This document shows positions 1-9,043 of a stretch of DNA of 64,000 bases, in pieces. Positions within the stretch are counted from its first letter, which is position 1. Each line of letters opens with the position of its first letter. The translations under genes and the position numbers were made by a program. The notes beneath the pieces were generated by a model that saw only the letters and a list, made by a program, of their open reading frames with translations, made no database searches and was not told the origin of the DNA. The DNA comes from Methylomonas methanica (lineage in GTDB: Bacteria > Pseudomonadota > Gammaproteobacteria > Methylococcales > Methylomonadaceae). The stretch is from NCBI RefSeq assembly GCF_001644035.1, contig NZ_LUUG01000093.1, forward strand, positions 62,001-126,000, written 5' to 3'.

Positions 1-675
1 ATTCAAAATGTGTTTCGGAATATCTTGCCCGCTTTCACACCCCAATATTTCTCCTTTTGCCAATTGAAACGGCAAATACTTGAACCATGGATTGTTAACC
101 GCCTGATAGCCTTCGCAGAACACGATGTGTCGGGGGTATATGTCATGCCAACGCAATGCCGGCCCCAGGTTAATTTCACCGTATTGCAGAGTATTGCGCC
201 GATAACAGTTTTTGCTCCGTAAAACATCGCGCAACTGGCTCAACAATGCTTCGGTCCGCAAATAGCCGGTTTTCCCTTGCTGTAACACACCGTAAGCCGC
301 ATCGAGCTCTGCGGGAGCGGGCGCCAAACCCAATAAATAGTCGCGATAATCCGGCTGACTTAAGCGGCGCTCGGCAATTTCAAGCTCTTTTTCCGTACGC
401 AGAATTTTCAGCATCGGCATTTGCACATAAAAAGATTGCCCAAACTGCATCCCGAGTTGCCGATAAACATGCATCGCGGCCGGTAGCAATGTTTCGACAT
501 CCACCTGCTTTACCAAGCGTTGGCCGGTAACCGGATTGATTAAACCGGCCGCGACTTGTGAGGCGTTTTCGGTGCCATCATCCACCACCAATATACGCAA
601 TTGCCGTTGCAATAATTCCCAGGCCAGTAAACTGCCTGCCAAGCCCTGGCCGATCAGCAATACATCGATTTGCAC
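1..675 (-). CDS. FAD-dependent oxidoreductase (DAO-like), 3' part missing
   Basis: Seen: an open minus-strand frame from a GTG at 675 to the window edge (225 codons, no stop). Residues 4-35 form a Rossmann βαβ: a hydrophobic strand, then GQGLAG, a helix, and the strand ILVVDDG ending in acidic residues, as in FAD binding by the glycine/D-amino-acid oxidase superfamily. A motif AAGLINPVTGQR follows at about residues 43-54, typical of DAO-type flavoproteins. The GTG lies 5 bases after the HopJ-like stop, so the two are probably co-transcribed. The substrate cannot be told; the C-terminal catalytic part lies outside the window. Family membership is fairly sure, the precise function is not. Confidence 0.72.
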   Translation of the reverse strand, partial: MQIDVLLIGQGLAGSLLAWELLQRQLRILVVDDGTENASQVAAGLINPVTGQRLVKQVDVETLLPAAMHVYRQLGMQFGQSFYVQMPMLKILRTEKELEIAERRLSQPDYRDYLLGLAPAPAELDAAYGVLQQGKTGYLRTEALLSQLRDVLRSKNCYRRNTLQYGEINLGPALRWHDIYPRHIVFCEGYQAVNNPWFKYLPFQLAKGEILGCESGQDIPKHILN

Positions 676-680
676 GGCAA

Positions 681-1031
681 TTATTTGGCCTGCAAGACCT
701 CGCCTTTAAACACAATACCGTCCCAACCATCACGCATAAAGTTTCTGATATTTTGATGATCTTTGCCGGCCGGATTCCCGAGCACATCCTGCCGATAATA
801 ATCACCGAATAGCGCCAGAGTTTGCTCGACAGTCAGTTGATGCAATTTGGCGAACGCAAAAATCTTGCAAGAGCCCTCGTTACGACCCGCTTCGTTTACC
901 AAAGGTTGTTGCAAGCCGTTACTGAATTCAGTAGGTTGGTAGTCATAATGCTCGGCAATAAGCGCTATGGTTTCCTGAAATTCGACCGGCTGTCCGGACT
1001 TAACACGTTGTAGAAAATCGTTCACCATCAT
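681..1031 (-). CDS. HopJ type III effector family protein
   Basis: A 116-residue soluble protein with no signal peptide or membrane segment. The pattern of an N-terminal helix, a PTEFSNGLQQPLVNEAG-type segment at about residues 33-50, the EGSCKIFAFAKLH stretch and a C-terminal GDYYRQDVLGNPAGKDHQNIRNF region is that of the HopJ family. That family was named from a Pseudomonas syringae type III effector, but it is widespread in free-living bacteria, where its role is unknown. GGGAG lies about 8 bases before the ATG at 1031; a second ATG follows directly. No secretion apparatus of that type is in the window, so a housekeeping or stress role is more likely than effector function. It is transcribed with the downstream flavoprotein gene and divergently from the exopolysaccharide genes. 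Confidence 0.75.
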   Translation of the reverse strand: MMVNDFLQRVKSGQPVEFQETIALIAEHYDYQPTEFSNGLQQPLVNEAGRNEGSCKIFAFAKLHQLTVEQTLALFGDYYRQDVLGNPAGKDHQNIRNFMRDGWDGIVFKGEVLQAK

Positions 1032-1122
1032 TGGCTTACTCCCAAAGCTTCATTAATATTTGGTTAAATTACAGTCTAATTCGAACAAAACACAGTCATT
1101 CCCGGTTATAATCTCATGAAAT

Positions 1123-1146
1123 GTCTAGGTGTTTCGCACCTAGGAC
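1123..1146 (+). promoter_or_regulatory. Hairpin in the leader of the exopolysaccharide genes
   Basis: Seven paired bases (CTAGGTG / CACCTAG) close a TTTCG loop, extended by GT/AC past a bulge. It sits in the 231-base gap between the divergent HopJ-like and exopolysaccharide genes, about 120 bases before the chosen TTG start at 1263. It has no T-run, so it is not a classical terminator. It may be a 5'UTR structure or part of an operator. The rest of the gap is unremarkable apart from an AT-rich stretch near 1045-1090 that could hold promoters. Confidence 0.4.
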
Positions 1147-1262
1147 TGCGTTTGGGATCGTCTTATTATTGTTATATTCCGTTATTAAAATCCGGCCCTA
1201 CTTTGGCGTTTGGTTCGGAACGTACGGATTGCAACCTCAATAACATCATAAAGGAATACATT

Positions 1263-1904
1263 TTGAAACAGATAATTACTCTTTTCTCGTTTTGTCTGCT
1301 TTGCTCCACCACTGCCTTAGCGGAATCGGAAACCCAGATCCCACCCGCGCCGCCCATAGAACCTGTAAACGCTACCATCAGCCCGGCACCGACGGTGACT
1401 ATTGAGCAGACTAACTATGCGGCTTACCAGCTGTCACCAGGTGATGCATTGGAAATCACTGTCTGGAAAGAAGAAGGCTTGCAACAATTGCAAATTCTGA
1501 TTTCCCCCGACGGCACCATTATTTTCCCCTTGATTGGTACGGTAGGCGCCGCCGGTAAAACCATTACCGAGCTGAAAGACAATTTAACCAGCAGGCTGGC
1601 CGACTATATTTCCGACCCATCCATTTCGGTTAAATTACTCAACAACCAGGGCAACTCGGTCTTCGTTATCGGTAAAGTCAATAAGCCCGGTCAAGTGTTT
1701 TCCGGCAGACGCATGGACGTGCTGCAAGCGCTCAGCCTGGCTGGAGGCCTGACTGTATTCGCCAAGGAAGGTTCGATCAGCATTATTCGCCGCACCGGCG
1801 ATCAAGTTAAAGTGTTTCCTTTCGACTATAGCGATGTGATTGATGGCGAGGATCTGGAACAAAACATCCTGCTGGAACCGGGAGACACGGTCACCGTACC
1901 CTAA
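1263..1904 (+). CDS. Wza-type polysaccharide export protein (exosortase-associated)
   Basis: 213 residues from a TTG start with AAGGAA about 6 bases upstream. This start exposes a signal peptide (KQIITLFSFCLLCSTTALA, cleavage after ALA), whereas an in-frame ATG at 1116 would bury it and read through a hairpin. The mature part has a poly-export domain (LSPGDALEITVW, then DGTIIFPLIGTV, about residues 60-130) followed by one SLBB-like β-grasp (VFVIGKVNKPGQV to LEPGDTVTV). Such proteins form the outer-membrane or periplasmic channel for exopolysaccharide. It is short compared with E. coli Wza, as are the forms in PEP-CTERM/exosortase loci. No clear lipobox is present, so it may not be a lipoprotein. 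It is first in a four-gene plus-strand run with tight spacing. Confidence 0.85.
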   Translation: MKQIITLFSFCLLCSTTALAESETQIPPAPPIEPVNATISPAPTVTIEQTNYAAYQLSPGDALEITVWKEEGLQQLQILISPDGTIIFPLIGTVGAAGKTITELKDNLTSRLADYISDPSISVKLLNNQGNSVFVIGKVNKPGQVFSGRRMDVLQALSLAGGLTVFAKEGSISIIRRTGDQVKVFPFDYSDVIDGEDLEQNILLEPGDTVTVP

Positions 1905-1929
1905 GCGGAATTAGATAGAAGCACTATCT

Positions 1930-3237
1930 ATGAAGATAAAAACGGATTTTTTGCTACCCGCGCTGGTTTTGTTCAGCGGGGACGGCTATGCGCTAGATTT
2001 GTTGTTCAAACCTGAATTCAGCTTCAGGGAGCGGTATGACAATAATGTACGCATGCAGATCAATCCAAGACATAGCAACCTGATCAGCACCATTTCTCCA
2101 GGTGTGATGTTCGGTTATCTTGCCGACGACAACGAATTGAATACTCGCTTCAGGTGGAACGAGTTAATTTACAGTAGCGATTCGGCTCTGGATTTTTCCG
2201 AGAAACTCGTCAACCTCAGCCATAAATACCAAGGCGAACGTTTCAAAACCGATCTGGCGGCAAGCTACGCGGAAGAATCCTCGATCAATAACCAACTTGA
2301 TCCTACCGTAATAGATCCGACCCAAATCAATGAAGCGGGTGGCGTGCAACTTCTCGTACCTCGCAACACCAAATCAGTGTCCCCAACTGTCACTTATAAT
2401 CTGACTGAAAAAAGCTCTCTACAATTGGGTTATAGCTACCAGGATGTCGCATTTGACAGAGCGCAAAACCTGATCAACAACCTCAATTACTCGGATTATA
2501 GTTTCCAGCAATATTCGGCAACGGCCAGCCATGCTTACACCGAACGTCTGTCGTTTAACCTGACAGGGGCGTACTCTGAGTATGAATCGGCAAACCAGAA
2601 TCCGGGATTAGCGTTTGGAGTTATCCCCATAACAACGGGCTTTAGCCAAAAATCGACAACCTTTACCTATCAGGCCGGCCTGCAATATCTATTTGACGAG
2701 CAAACTCAACTAACGTTTTCAGCCGGTATCCGGGATACCGACACCCAAAGCACACAATTTACTTATTTCAGAAACACGACAATTCCGTTTCCGCTTAGCC
2801 AACAGTCTTCCTTATCAAGAAACACGGTAGGCAACGTGTTTTCTGCAAGTCTAGCTCGTAAAAGCGATTGGGGTGACTTTAGTTTAAGTGCCGGACAACA
2901 GCTCAACCCAGCCAGCACTGGTAACCAGCAAACCTCAACTACCTTTTCAGCTCGAGGTCGTTACAATCTCACCGAACGATTGTCCACCGGTATCAACGCG
3001 AATTACTTGTTATCTGAATCGATATCCACTTTTAGTAACGATACCAGTAGAAGTAATAACCGTACGTTCATTACCCTATCACCGAATGTTCAATGGCGCT
3101 GGACGCCGGAAATCAATTTGGATCTGTCTTATAGCTATCGCCAGCAGGTGTATGAATCAAACAACCAGACCATAACCGGCGATAGCGTACAACTGCAATT
3201 CTCTTATCAACCTCAAATCAATCGTCAGGTGAAATAG
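1930..3237 (+). CDS. Outer-membrane β-barrel protein of the exopolysaccharide locus
   Basis: 435 residues with an N-terminal signal (about residues 1-21, ending GYALD). The body is built of alternating amphipathic β-strands with many aromatic ends (for example FRERYDNNV, SLQLGYSYQDVAF, FTYQAGLQYLF, LDLSYSYRQQVYES), as in the exosortase-system-associated outer-membrane proteins. It lies between the Wza-like and GumC-like genes, 25 bases after the former and 1 base before the latter, which argues for a part in polymer export. An alginate-export-like or GumB-partner barrel role is inferred; the exact subfamily is not clear. Confidence 0.72.
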   Translation: MKIKTDFLLPALVLFSGDGYALDLLFKPEFSFRERYDNNVRMQINPRHSNLISTISPGVMFGYLADDNELNTRFRWNELIYSSDSALDFSEKLVNLSHKYQGERFKTDLAASYAEESSINNQLDPTVIDPTQINEAGGVQLLVPRNTKSVSPTVTYNLTEKSSLQLGYSYQDVAFDRAQNLINNLNYSDYSFQQYSATASHAYTERLSFNLTGAYSEYESANQNPGLAFGVIPITTGFSQKSTTFTYQAGLQYLFDEQTQLTFSAGIRDTDTQSTQFTYFRNTTIPFPLSQQSSLSRNTVGNVFSASLARKSDWGDFSLSAGQQLNPASTGNQQTSTTFSARGRYNLTERLSTGINANYLLSESISTFSNDTSRSNNRTFITLSPNVQWRWTPEINLDLSYSYRQQVYESNNQTITGDSVQLQFSYQPQINRQVK

Positions 3238-3238
3238 C

Positions 3239-4981
3239 GTGGAAAATCAAGCCATCGACATCAAGGACTACCTAAAAACCATCAAACGACGTAGAAAGTT
3301 TTTGATTATTCCGTTTCTAATCATCGCGCTAATCAGCATCGTTTTGGCAGTGCTGTTACCGGCTGTGTACCGTTCTACGTCCACCATTTTGATCGAAGCG
3401 CAGGAAATCCCCGCCGAACTGGTGCATTCCACCGTTACCACGTTCGCGGACCAACGGATTCAGATGATCAGCCAAAGGATCATGACCCGACCGAATTTGA
3501 CGGAAATCATCAAGAAATACGATCTGTACGCAGAGGAACGGCAAAAAAAGCCGGAAGAAGTCATTCTGGAAAAAATGCGTAAAAGTATAAAAGTGGAAAC
3601 CATCAGTGCGGACGTTGCCAATAATAAAAGCGGCCCGGCCCAACAAGCCACCATCGCTTTCACACTGACATTCGACGACAAATCGCCAACGCTTGCGCAA
3701 AAAGTAGCCAACGAATTAACTTCCTTATTCTTGAAGGAAAACATCAAATCGCGCACCGAATCCGCCGAAAATGCGGCATTGTTTTTGAGCGAGGAATCCA
3801 AACGCCTTAAAGCCAAGATCCAGGAAATTCAACAAAACCTTGCTAATTTCAAAGAGAAAAACCTGAACCAGCTGCCGCAAATCAGTGCGTTGAATCAGCA
3901 AGAACTGACATCCTTGAGCAATCAGTTGCTGCAAATGGACAGCCAAGAACGCTCATTGCAGGACCGGCGTTTCTATCTGGAAGGCGAGTTGGCGCAAATC
4001 GACCCGAATGCGATGGCTACCAATGCCGTGGGTAACCGGGTGTTTGATATGAAAGACCGCTTGAAGGAACTGCAATCGCAATATCCATCCGTGTTATCCA
4101 GCCACTCCGCCAGTCATCCCGATGTGATTAAAATCAAACGGGAAATCGACTCATTGCAGAAAGAAATCGGCTCCAATACCGATCTAAACGCGATGAACGG
4201 CGAACTAACCGACAGAAAAGCGGAACTGGCCTTGTTGTTGAAACAGTATTCCGACAAACATCCGGACGTGGTGAAACTACAAAAACAAATCAGCGCATTG
4301 CAACAAAGCCTGGCTACAGCGAAACAGAGCGACTACAGCAACACCGACATTCAACCGGATAACCCAGCCTATATCACCTTGAAATCCCAGCTGGCTTCAG
4401 TCAATACCGAAATCGAGTCTTTGAATTTCACCCGCGGCCGCGTGCAAAGCAAAATGGAAGAATTGCGCCAGAGCTTGCGTCAATCGCCGCTGGTTGAAAA
4501 AGAATACATGGACTTGATCCAGGATCTGGACAATACCAATCTGCGCTATCGGGAAGTGAGCACGCGCGAGATGGAAGCGCAAATCTCGCAACAATTGGAG
4601 ATGGAAAGAAAAGGCGAGCGTTTCACCTTAATCGACCCGCCGCAAGAGCCGCTACAACCGGTTAGCCCTAATCGGATTGCGATTATGGTACTGGGCATGG
4701 TGCTGGCTTTGGCTAGCGGTTTTGGCGCAGTCGCGTTGACCGAAATGCTGGATTCGACCATCAATAGCCCAAAAGCGGTCGCTGCGATTCTCGGTGTGGA
4801 ACCTTTGGCTTCGATACCTTATTTTGAAAGTCAGAAGGAACATCAAGCTCATAAAAACGAACGGCGGATGTTGTTGATAGGCATGGCAATCGCCGGCATT
4901 CTGGCTGTCGTTGCATTTCATTTTATCGTCATGCCGCTAGATGTATTTTGGTACAAATTACTACGTGTCGTGGGCAATTAA
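3239..4981 (+). CDS. GumC/Wzz-like chain-length determinant (polysaccharide co-polymerase)
   Basis: 580 residues from a GTG one base after the previous stop. A Wzz domain covers the N-terminus: a cytoplasmic leader DYLKTIKRRRKFL, a first membrane helix at about 22-42, then the periplasmic α/β part. A long coiled coil runs from about 170 to 460. A second membrane helix with the PxxP-like lead (PLQPVSPNRIAIMVLG) lies at about 470-500, and a third hydrophobic helix near 545-570 is extra. The GNVR-like phrase with HPDV recurs twice (SASHPDVIKIKREI and SDKHPDVVKLQKQI), suggesting internal duplication. It sets polymer length together with the ATPase-like protein encoded next. Confidence 0.85.
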   Translation: MENQAIDIKDYLKTIKRRRKFLIIPFLIIALISIVLAVLLPAVYRSTSTILIEAQEIPAELVHSTVTTFADQRIQMISQRIMTRPNLTEIIKKYDLYAEERQKKPEEVILEKMRKSIKVETISADVANNKSGPAQQATIAFTLTFDDKSPTLAQKVANELTSLFLKENIKSRTESAENAALFLSEESKRLKAKIQEIQQNLANFKEKNLNQLPQISALNQQELTSLSNQLLQMDSQERSLQDRRFYLEGELAQIDPNAMATNAVGNRVFDMKDRLKELQSQYPSVLSSHSASHPDVIKIKREIDSLQKEIGSNTDLNAMNGELTDRKAELALLLKQYSDKHPDVVKLQKQISALQQSLATAKQSDYSNTDIQPDNPAYITLKSQLASVNTEIESLNFTRGRVQSKMEELRQSLRQSPLVEKEYMDLIQDLDNTNLRYREVSTREMEAQISQQLEMERKGERFTLIDPPQEPLQPVSPNRIAIMVLGMVLALASGFGAVALTEMLDSTINSPKAVAAILGVEPLASIPYFESQKEHQAHKNERRMLLIGMAIAGILAVVAFHFIVMPLDVFWYKLLRVVGN

Positions 4982-4999
4982 TCAGTTAAGGGAAAATTT

Positions 5000-5782
5000 A
5001 TGAACCCCATTGAAAACCTCGTGGAAAAAAACAGTCCGACGGCCGCTTCATTAGCGAATCAACCCGGCGACAAAGTCAGCATCGCTTATACCCAAACGCG
5101 GGTGCATAGTCCGGATCAAAACTTACTGAAGCAAAACCGGATTATTTCCGCAGCACTACCTGGTAAATGGCTGGAATCCTACCGAATGTTGCGCACCCGC
5201 TGTTTACAACAAATGGATGCTATGGAATGGAAGACGATGGCTATCACCAGCCCCAGCGACGGCACCGGCAATAGCTTAACGGCTGCGAATTTAGCCATCA
5301 GCATGGCGATGGAACTCGACCGTACCGCCCTGTTCGTCGATGCCAACTTCCAGAATCCCAGCATCAACCAATTATTCGGCATTCAGCCGGGCGCTGGTCT
5401 TAGCGACTATTTGCTGCATGACACTGAATTAAGCTCCATGCTGATTAATCCGGGCATAGAACGACTGGTAGTGTTGCCGGCCGGCAAACCCTTGTTTAAC
5501 TCCACGGAAATGCTGCGCTCGCCGAAGATGGTACGACTGGTTAACGAACTGAAAAGCCGTTACCCCTCGCGTATCATTATTTTCGATATGCCGCCGATTT
5601 TGTCGCACGACGATACGCTGGGTTTCTCGCCTTATGTGGATTGCGTGTTGCTGGTGATCGACGAGGGTCATACCAAGACCGAACAGTTGAAGCACGCCGC
5701 TTCTTTGTTAAAAGACACCAACGTACTGGGGACAGTATTCAATAAAGCTACCGATAATAAAATCGGCTATACCGGGATTTAA
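5000..5782 (+). CDS. BY-kinase-like ATPase of the exopolysaccharide locus, Walker A degenerate
   Basis: 260 residues of the CpsD/CapB fold: SPSDGTGNSLTAANLA at the Walker A position (about residues 86-101), ALFVDANFQNPSINQLF at Walker A', and RIIIFDMPPIL at Walker B. In active bacterial tyrosine kinases the P-loop reads G-x-G-K-S/T; here the lysine is asparagine (codon AAT). The C-terminus has a single Tyr (GYTGI) rather than the usual tyrosine cluster. The fold and position next to the Wzz-like gene point to a co-polymerase partner, but catalysis is doubtful. AGGGAAAA precedes the ATG. It is the last gene of the run and ends at a strong hairpin facing the PrsT-like gene. Confidence 0.8.
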   Translation: MNPIENLVEKNSPTAASLANQPGDKVSIAYTQTRVHSPDQNLLKQNRIISAALPGKWLESYRMLRTRCLQQMDAMEWKTMAITSPSDGTGNSLTAANLAISMAMELDRTALFVDANFQNPSINQLFGIQPGAGLSDYLLHDTELSSMLINPGIERLVVLPAGKPLFNSTEMLRSPKMVRLVNELKSRYPSRIIIFDMPPILSHDDTLGFSPYVDCVLLVIDEGHTKTEQLKHAASLLKDTNVLGTVFNKATDNKIGYTGI

Positions 5783-5790
5783 ACCGGTGT

Positions 5791-5817
5791 GACGTGGCTA
5801 CTTGCGGTAGCCACGTC
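5791..5817. terminator. Bidirectional terminator hairpin
   Basis: A perfect 10-bp stem (GACGTGGCTA / TAGCCACGTC) with a 7-base loop sits in the 48-base gap between the converging kinase-like and PrsT-like genes. No long T-run follows on either strand, but position and stem strength fit a shared transcription end. Confidence 0.6.
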
Positions 5818-5830
5818 CCTGCATTTCCTA

Positions 5831-8218
5831 TCAGAGTTTACTCAAAACATCCTTCGCTTCATTCAAGCCATCGAATTCCACTTTTTTATCGACCGCTTTT
5901 TGCAAATACTCGCGGGCTTTAACCGGATCGTTTTGCTTGAAATAAACCATCCCCAAGTGATAATTGCTGATCGGTGATTGCGGATCACGTTCGATCACTT
6001 TCAACATGATTTCTTTGGCTTTGTCGTAATTGCCTTGTTTATAGGCAACCCAAGCAGCCGTATCCATCATGTTGGGATTATTAGTCTGCAACAAAGGCTC
6101 GGCCAACTTAGCCGCACGCTCCAGGCTATCCGGGCTGGACGAAAAATCCGACAAGTAACTGGCCAGATTATTAACCGCAACCACCGAATCCGGATGCAGT
6201 TTGTAAGACTCTTCGTAAAGCGCCAGAACCTGCTCATGTTGACCATCGCGATGATACAAACGCGCCAAGTCGTCAACCAGTTCCAACGCGCCTTTAGTCT
6301 TCTCAATACCTTTTTTATAAATATCGATGGCTTCAGCTTTGTTTTTTTGCGCCAGTTCGATCAAGGCCAAATTCCGATAAGGACTATACCAGTCCGGTTT
6401 AATACTCAAAGCTTTTGTATAAGCTGTTTTTGCGTCCGCAAATTTTTGTTCGTTCAGATAAGCGCCGCCCATCAAATTGTAAGCAATGAAATGATCCGGT
6501 TGCTGTTTGATGACTTGCTGTAATTTGCCGATAGCCTTGTCCGACTGCTTCAATACCAGATAGCTTTTTACCATCTCGGTCAAAGGCTCAATTGCATCCG
6601 GCTTACGCGCCAAGGCCTGTTGAAAGGCTTCGGTGCTTGCTTCCAGCTTACCTTCCGCCTGATACCCCAAACCGGACATGTAAAAACCGGTGGCATCCTT
6701 ATCCGATAGTTGCTGCACCTGCTTGGCAATATCCTGCGCCTTATCCCAATGCTTTTGCGACAACTCCATTTTAAACATCGCCTCCAAGCCTTTCAGACTT
6801 TTCGGATTGGCTTTCATCAGTGCTTCAAGCTGCTGTTTTGCTTGATCTTGGTGACCGGCTTTCATATGTAAGCTGACCAAATCCAGCCGGGCAGTCTCGT
6901 CACCCGGTGCGGCAGCGACCACTTTTTCCATGTTCTCTCTGGCCAGTTCTTCCTCGTTATTACGAAGATGGGCCGCGGCCAGCATTTTCAGCACCCCGAT
7001 ATTATTGGGTTGATCAACCAATACCGAACGAAAATCGGCAATCGCGTCGGGAATTTTATTTTCGCCCAAGGCAAATTGACCGCGTAACGTTAAGGCCTCG
7101 GCATCGCGCGGATTGTTATCCAACACTTCCTTGATCAACGCTTTAGCCTCGTCGCCACGCTTGGTCATGGCATACAAGGCAGCCAATTTATTCCGCGCGG
7201 TGATGCCGCTGGGACCTAACTTATCCTGTTCGACGACTTCTTTCATAGTCGCTTCGGCCTTATCGATTTCTTTTTTGGAAAGCTGGATATTGGCCAGTTT
7301 GAATTTCAACTCATACGCTTGCGGCTTTTGCTCTATCATCGGCAGCAGCTCGGCGATGGCCACTTCCGGACTACGTTTTTCCAACAGGAAATCGACTAAA
7401 TAAGTCTTGGCCGTATCGTTGTCCGGCAATTTGCTTACCGCATCACGCAAAGTCGCTTCGGCTTTATCGACTTGTTTGGTACCGACCTGGAACAAAGCTA
7501 AAGTACGATAATGTTGTAACTGCTGCGGGTCCAGTTTGACGATTTCCACCAACATCGCCTCGGACTCGGCAATTTGATTGTTTTTAGCGTACAAGCCGGC
7601 CAGCATGCTGCGCAACGCAACGTTATCGGGCTTCTTTTCAATCGTTTGCTTCAATAAGGCAATGGCTTGATCGACTTTATCCAAGCGCGCCTGAATTGAA
7701 GCCATCATCAAAGTAGCCGGCACATCGTCCGGGCTGTTTTTCAAGGCGCGCTCCACCGTCATAATCGCGCCGTCGCTGTTATTTTTGGCTGCTTGTACGC
7801 CGGCAAACAAAACCAAAGCCTCGACATTATCCGGTTCCTTGGCCAGCGCTTCACCGACCATTTTTTCCGCGTCGTCTACCGCTCGATTCAACAATAACAA
7901 CTGACCGACCCGAACCCGCGCCATCACGTGATTTTCGTTGCCGGCAACGACGGTACTGTATTCCTTGAAGGCATTTTCGATTTTGCCTTGTTTACTCAAC
8001 GCTTCCGCAATCTGGAAGTGAGTTTCCCAATCCTTGGGATCGATTTGCAGCACGTTTTTATAGGCAAGCAATGCTTTCTCATAATCTCCCGCTTGATATA
8101 GCTGTTTGCCTTCTTCCATGTATTTCGCTTTCCGTTCATCGGCGCCGTTACAGGCCACCAAGCCGGTCGATAACACAACAATGCCTAGATTTTTTAAAAA
8201 ATTTTGTTTCGTTGTCAT
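5831..8218 (-). CDS. prsT: TPR-repeat lipoprotein, PrsT-like (PEP-CTERM/exosortase system)
   Basis: 795 residues. The N-terminus carries a lipoprotein signal with lipobox LVAC (Cys23). The rest is about 20 tandem 34-residue TPR units (for example GKQLYQAGDYEKALLAYKNVLQIDPKD, recurring as …A…Y…AL…PD patterns to the end). This architecture is that of PrsT, the TPR protein that accompanies the XrtA exosortase and exopolysaccharide loci; those members are around 900 residues, so this one is somewhat short. Likely a periplasmic-facing scaffold for polymer or protein export. It converges on the exopolysaccharide run. The symbol rests on architecture and context, not on a search. Confidence 0.75.
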   Translation of the reverse strand: MTTKQNFLKNLGIVVLSTGLVACNGADERKAKYMEEGKQLYQAGDYEKALLAYKNVLQIDPKDWETHFQIAEALSKQGKIENAFKEYSTVVAGNENHVMARVRVGQLLLLNRAVDDAEKMVGEALAKEPDNVEALVLFAGVQAAKNNSDGAIMTVERALKNSPDDVPATLMMASIQARLDKVDQAIALLKQTIEKKPDNVALRSMLAGLYAKNNQIAESEAMLVEIVKLDPQQLQHYRTLALFQVGTKQVDKAEATLRDAVSKLPDNDTAKTYLVDFLLEKRSPEVAIAELLPMIEQKPQAYELKFKLANIQLSKKEIDKAEATMKEVVEQDKLGPSGITARNKLAALYAMTKRGDEAKALIKEVLDNNPRDAEALTLRGQFALGENKIPDAIADFRSVLVDQPNNIGVLKMLAAAHLRNNEEELARENMEKVVAAAPGDETARLDLVSLHMKAGHQDQAKQQLEALMKANPKSLKGLEAMFKMELSQKHWDKAQDIAKQVQQLSDKDATGFYMSGLGYQAEGKLEASTEAFQQALARKPDAIEPLTEMVKSYLVLKQSDKAIGKLQQVIKQQPDHFIAYNLMGGAYLNEQKFADAKTAYTKALSIKPDWYSPYRNLALIELAQKNKAEAIDIYKKGIEKTKGALELVDDLARLYHRDGQHEQVLALYEESYKLHPDSVVAVNNLASYLSDFSSSPDSLERAAKLAEPLLQTNNPNMMDTAAWVAYKQGNYDKAKEIMLKVIERDPQSPISNYHLGMVYFKQNDPVKAREYLQKAVDKKVEFDGLNEAKDVLSKL

Positions 8219-8338
8219 TAGTCTCTCGATAATTCGTGCGTTTGATTATGTAGCTGCCATGATGGAGCGCCGCTTTTTAGGATTTTAACTTATTTACGCG
8301 ACCAAGCCTTAAGGCTTTCGGTAAAACGGTGAGGGTCG

Positions 8339-8361
8339 AGGTGCGGCATGTTGCCGCACCT
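8339..8361 (-). terminator. Hairpin after the porin/TonB operon
   Basis: A perfect 10-bp stem (AGGTGCGGCA / TGCCGCACCT) with a 3-base loop, 12 bases beyond the stop of the coiled-coil gene. There is no T-run on the minus strand, so intrinsic termination is plausible rather than certain. Confidence 0.5.
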
Positions 8362-8372
8362 GAGTGGAGAAA

Positions 8373-9035
8373 CTATTGAACGCCAGCTGGCGCCGCGCCG
8401 CTATCCGCAGCGGATTGTTTTTGATATTTACTGGCGTTCAACTTGTCTTCATACTCCTGAACAATGGTTTCCATCTCGACACTGTTGAATTGCAACAAGG
8501 CTTCACGCTGCAGCACGCTAGCCAATGCACCCTTGTTTTCGTAGCGCTCCAGCAATTCCTTCGCGGCCTCGTAAAGTTTGACATTATGAGTATCGCACAC
8601 ACCCAATTGCTGTTCGGTTGCTTGCTGCTTGGCGTTTGTTGCCGATAATTGCGCCTGCAAATCGGCTTTAGCCTGACTGACTTCCCTATGTTTTTCAATA
8701 AGCTCCAGTAGCCTGGCATTGGTTTTCTCCAAACGCTCGCGTACTTCGCCGTTGGAATTTCGCTGCGCGGACAACTCACTGCTGATTTGCTCCTTGGCTG
8801 CAACCGCCGCCGAATGCGCTTTTTTCAACTGCTCAAGTTCCTGCAACTCCTCGGCCAACTTGGCCGATTCGGCCTTTGCCGCATCGCGCTCGGCCGTCAG
8901 GCTTTTGACCATGGCTTGCAGCTTTAACACGGCTCCGTCATTCTTCGCGGCCTCACGCGGCGCGGCCTGACTGGCAGACCAGCCGCCGGCGAGAAGCATA
9001 AACAGTACTGCAACTATCGGAAATTTATTCATCAC
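8373..9035 (-). CDS. Periplasmic coiled-coil protein of the TonB/porin operon
   Basis: 220 residues with a signal peptide (about residues 1-25, cleavage near SQA|AP). Residues 35-150 are nearly all heptad-rich coiled coil (KLAEELQELEQLKKAHSA and similar), followed by one Cys and a short helical tail. No enzyme motif is visible and I do not recognise a named family. It starts 8 bases after the porin stop, so it is almost surely co-transcribed with it. A role as a periplasmic spacer or adaptor between the porin and the TonB/ExbBD-type motor is a guess from context. Confidence 0.65.
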   Translation of the reverse strand: MMNKFPIVAVLFMLLAGGWSASQAAPREAAKNDGAVLKLQAMVKSLTAERDAAKAESAKLAEELQELEQLKKAHSAAVAAKEQISSELSAQRNSNGEVRERLEKTNARLLELIEKHREVSQAKADLQAQLSATNAKQQATEQQLGVCDTHNVKLYEAAKELLERYENKGALASVLQREALLQFNSVEMETIVQEYEDKLNASKYQKQSAADSGAAPAGVQ

Positions 9036-9043
9036 AAACCTAC

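Noticed and set aside
246-530. Plus-strand frame near the left edge
   Set aside because: It is antisense to the FAD oxidoreductase, which has clear dinucleotide-binding motifs.
681-1031. Type III secretion locus
   Set aside because: HopJ-like and HELLH proteins are present but no injectisome gene is; the secretion genes at 30600-40532 are type II.
1116-1262. Upstream ATG extension of the Wza-like gene
   Set aside because: It would place the signal peptide inside the protein and read through a hairpin; the TTG at 1263 has a ribosome site and a normal signal peptide.
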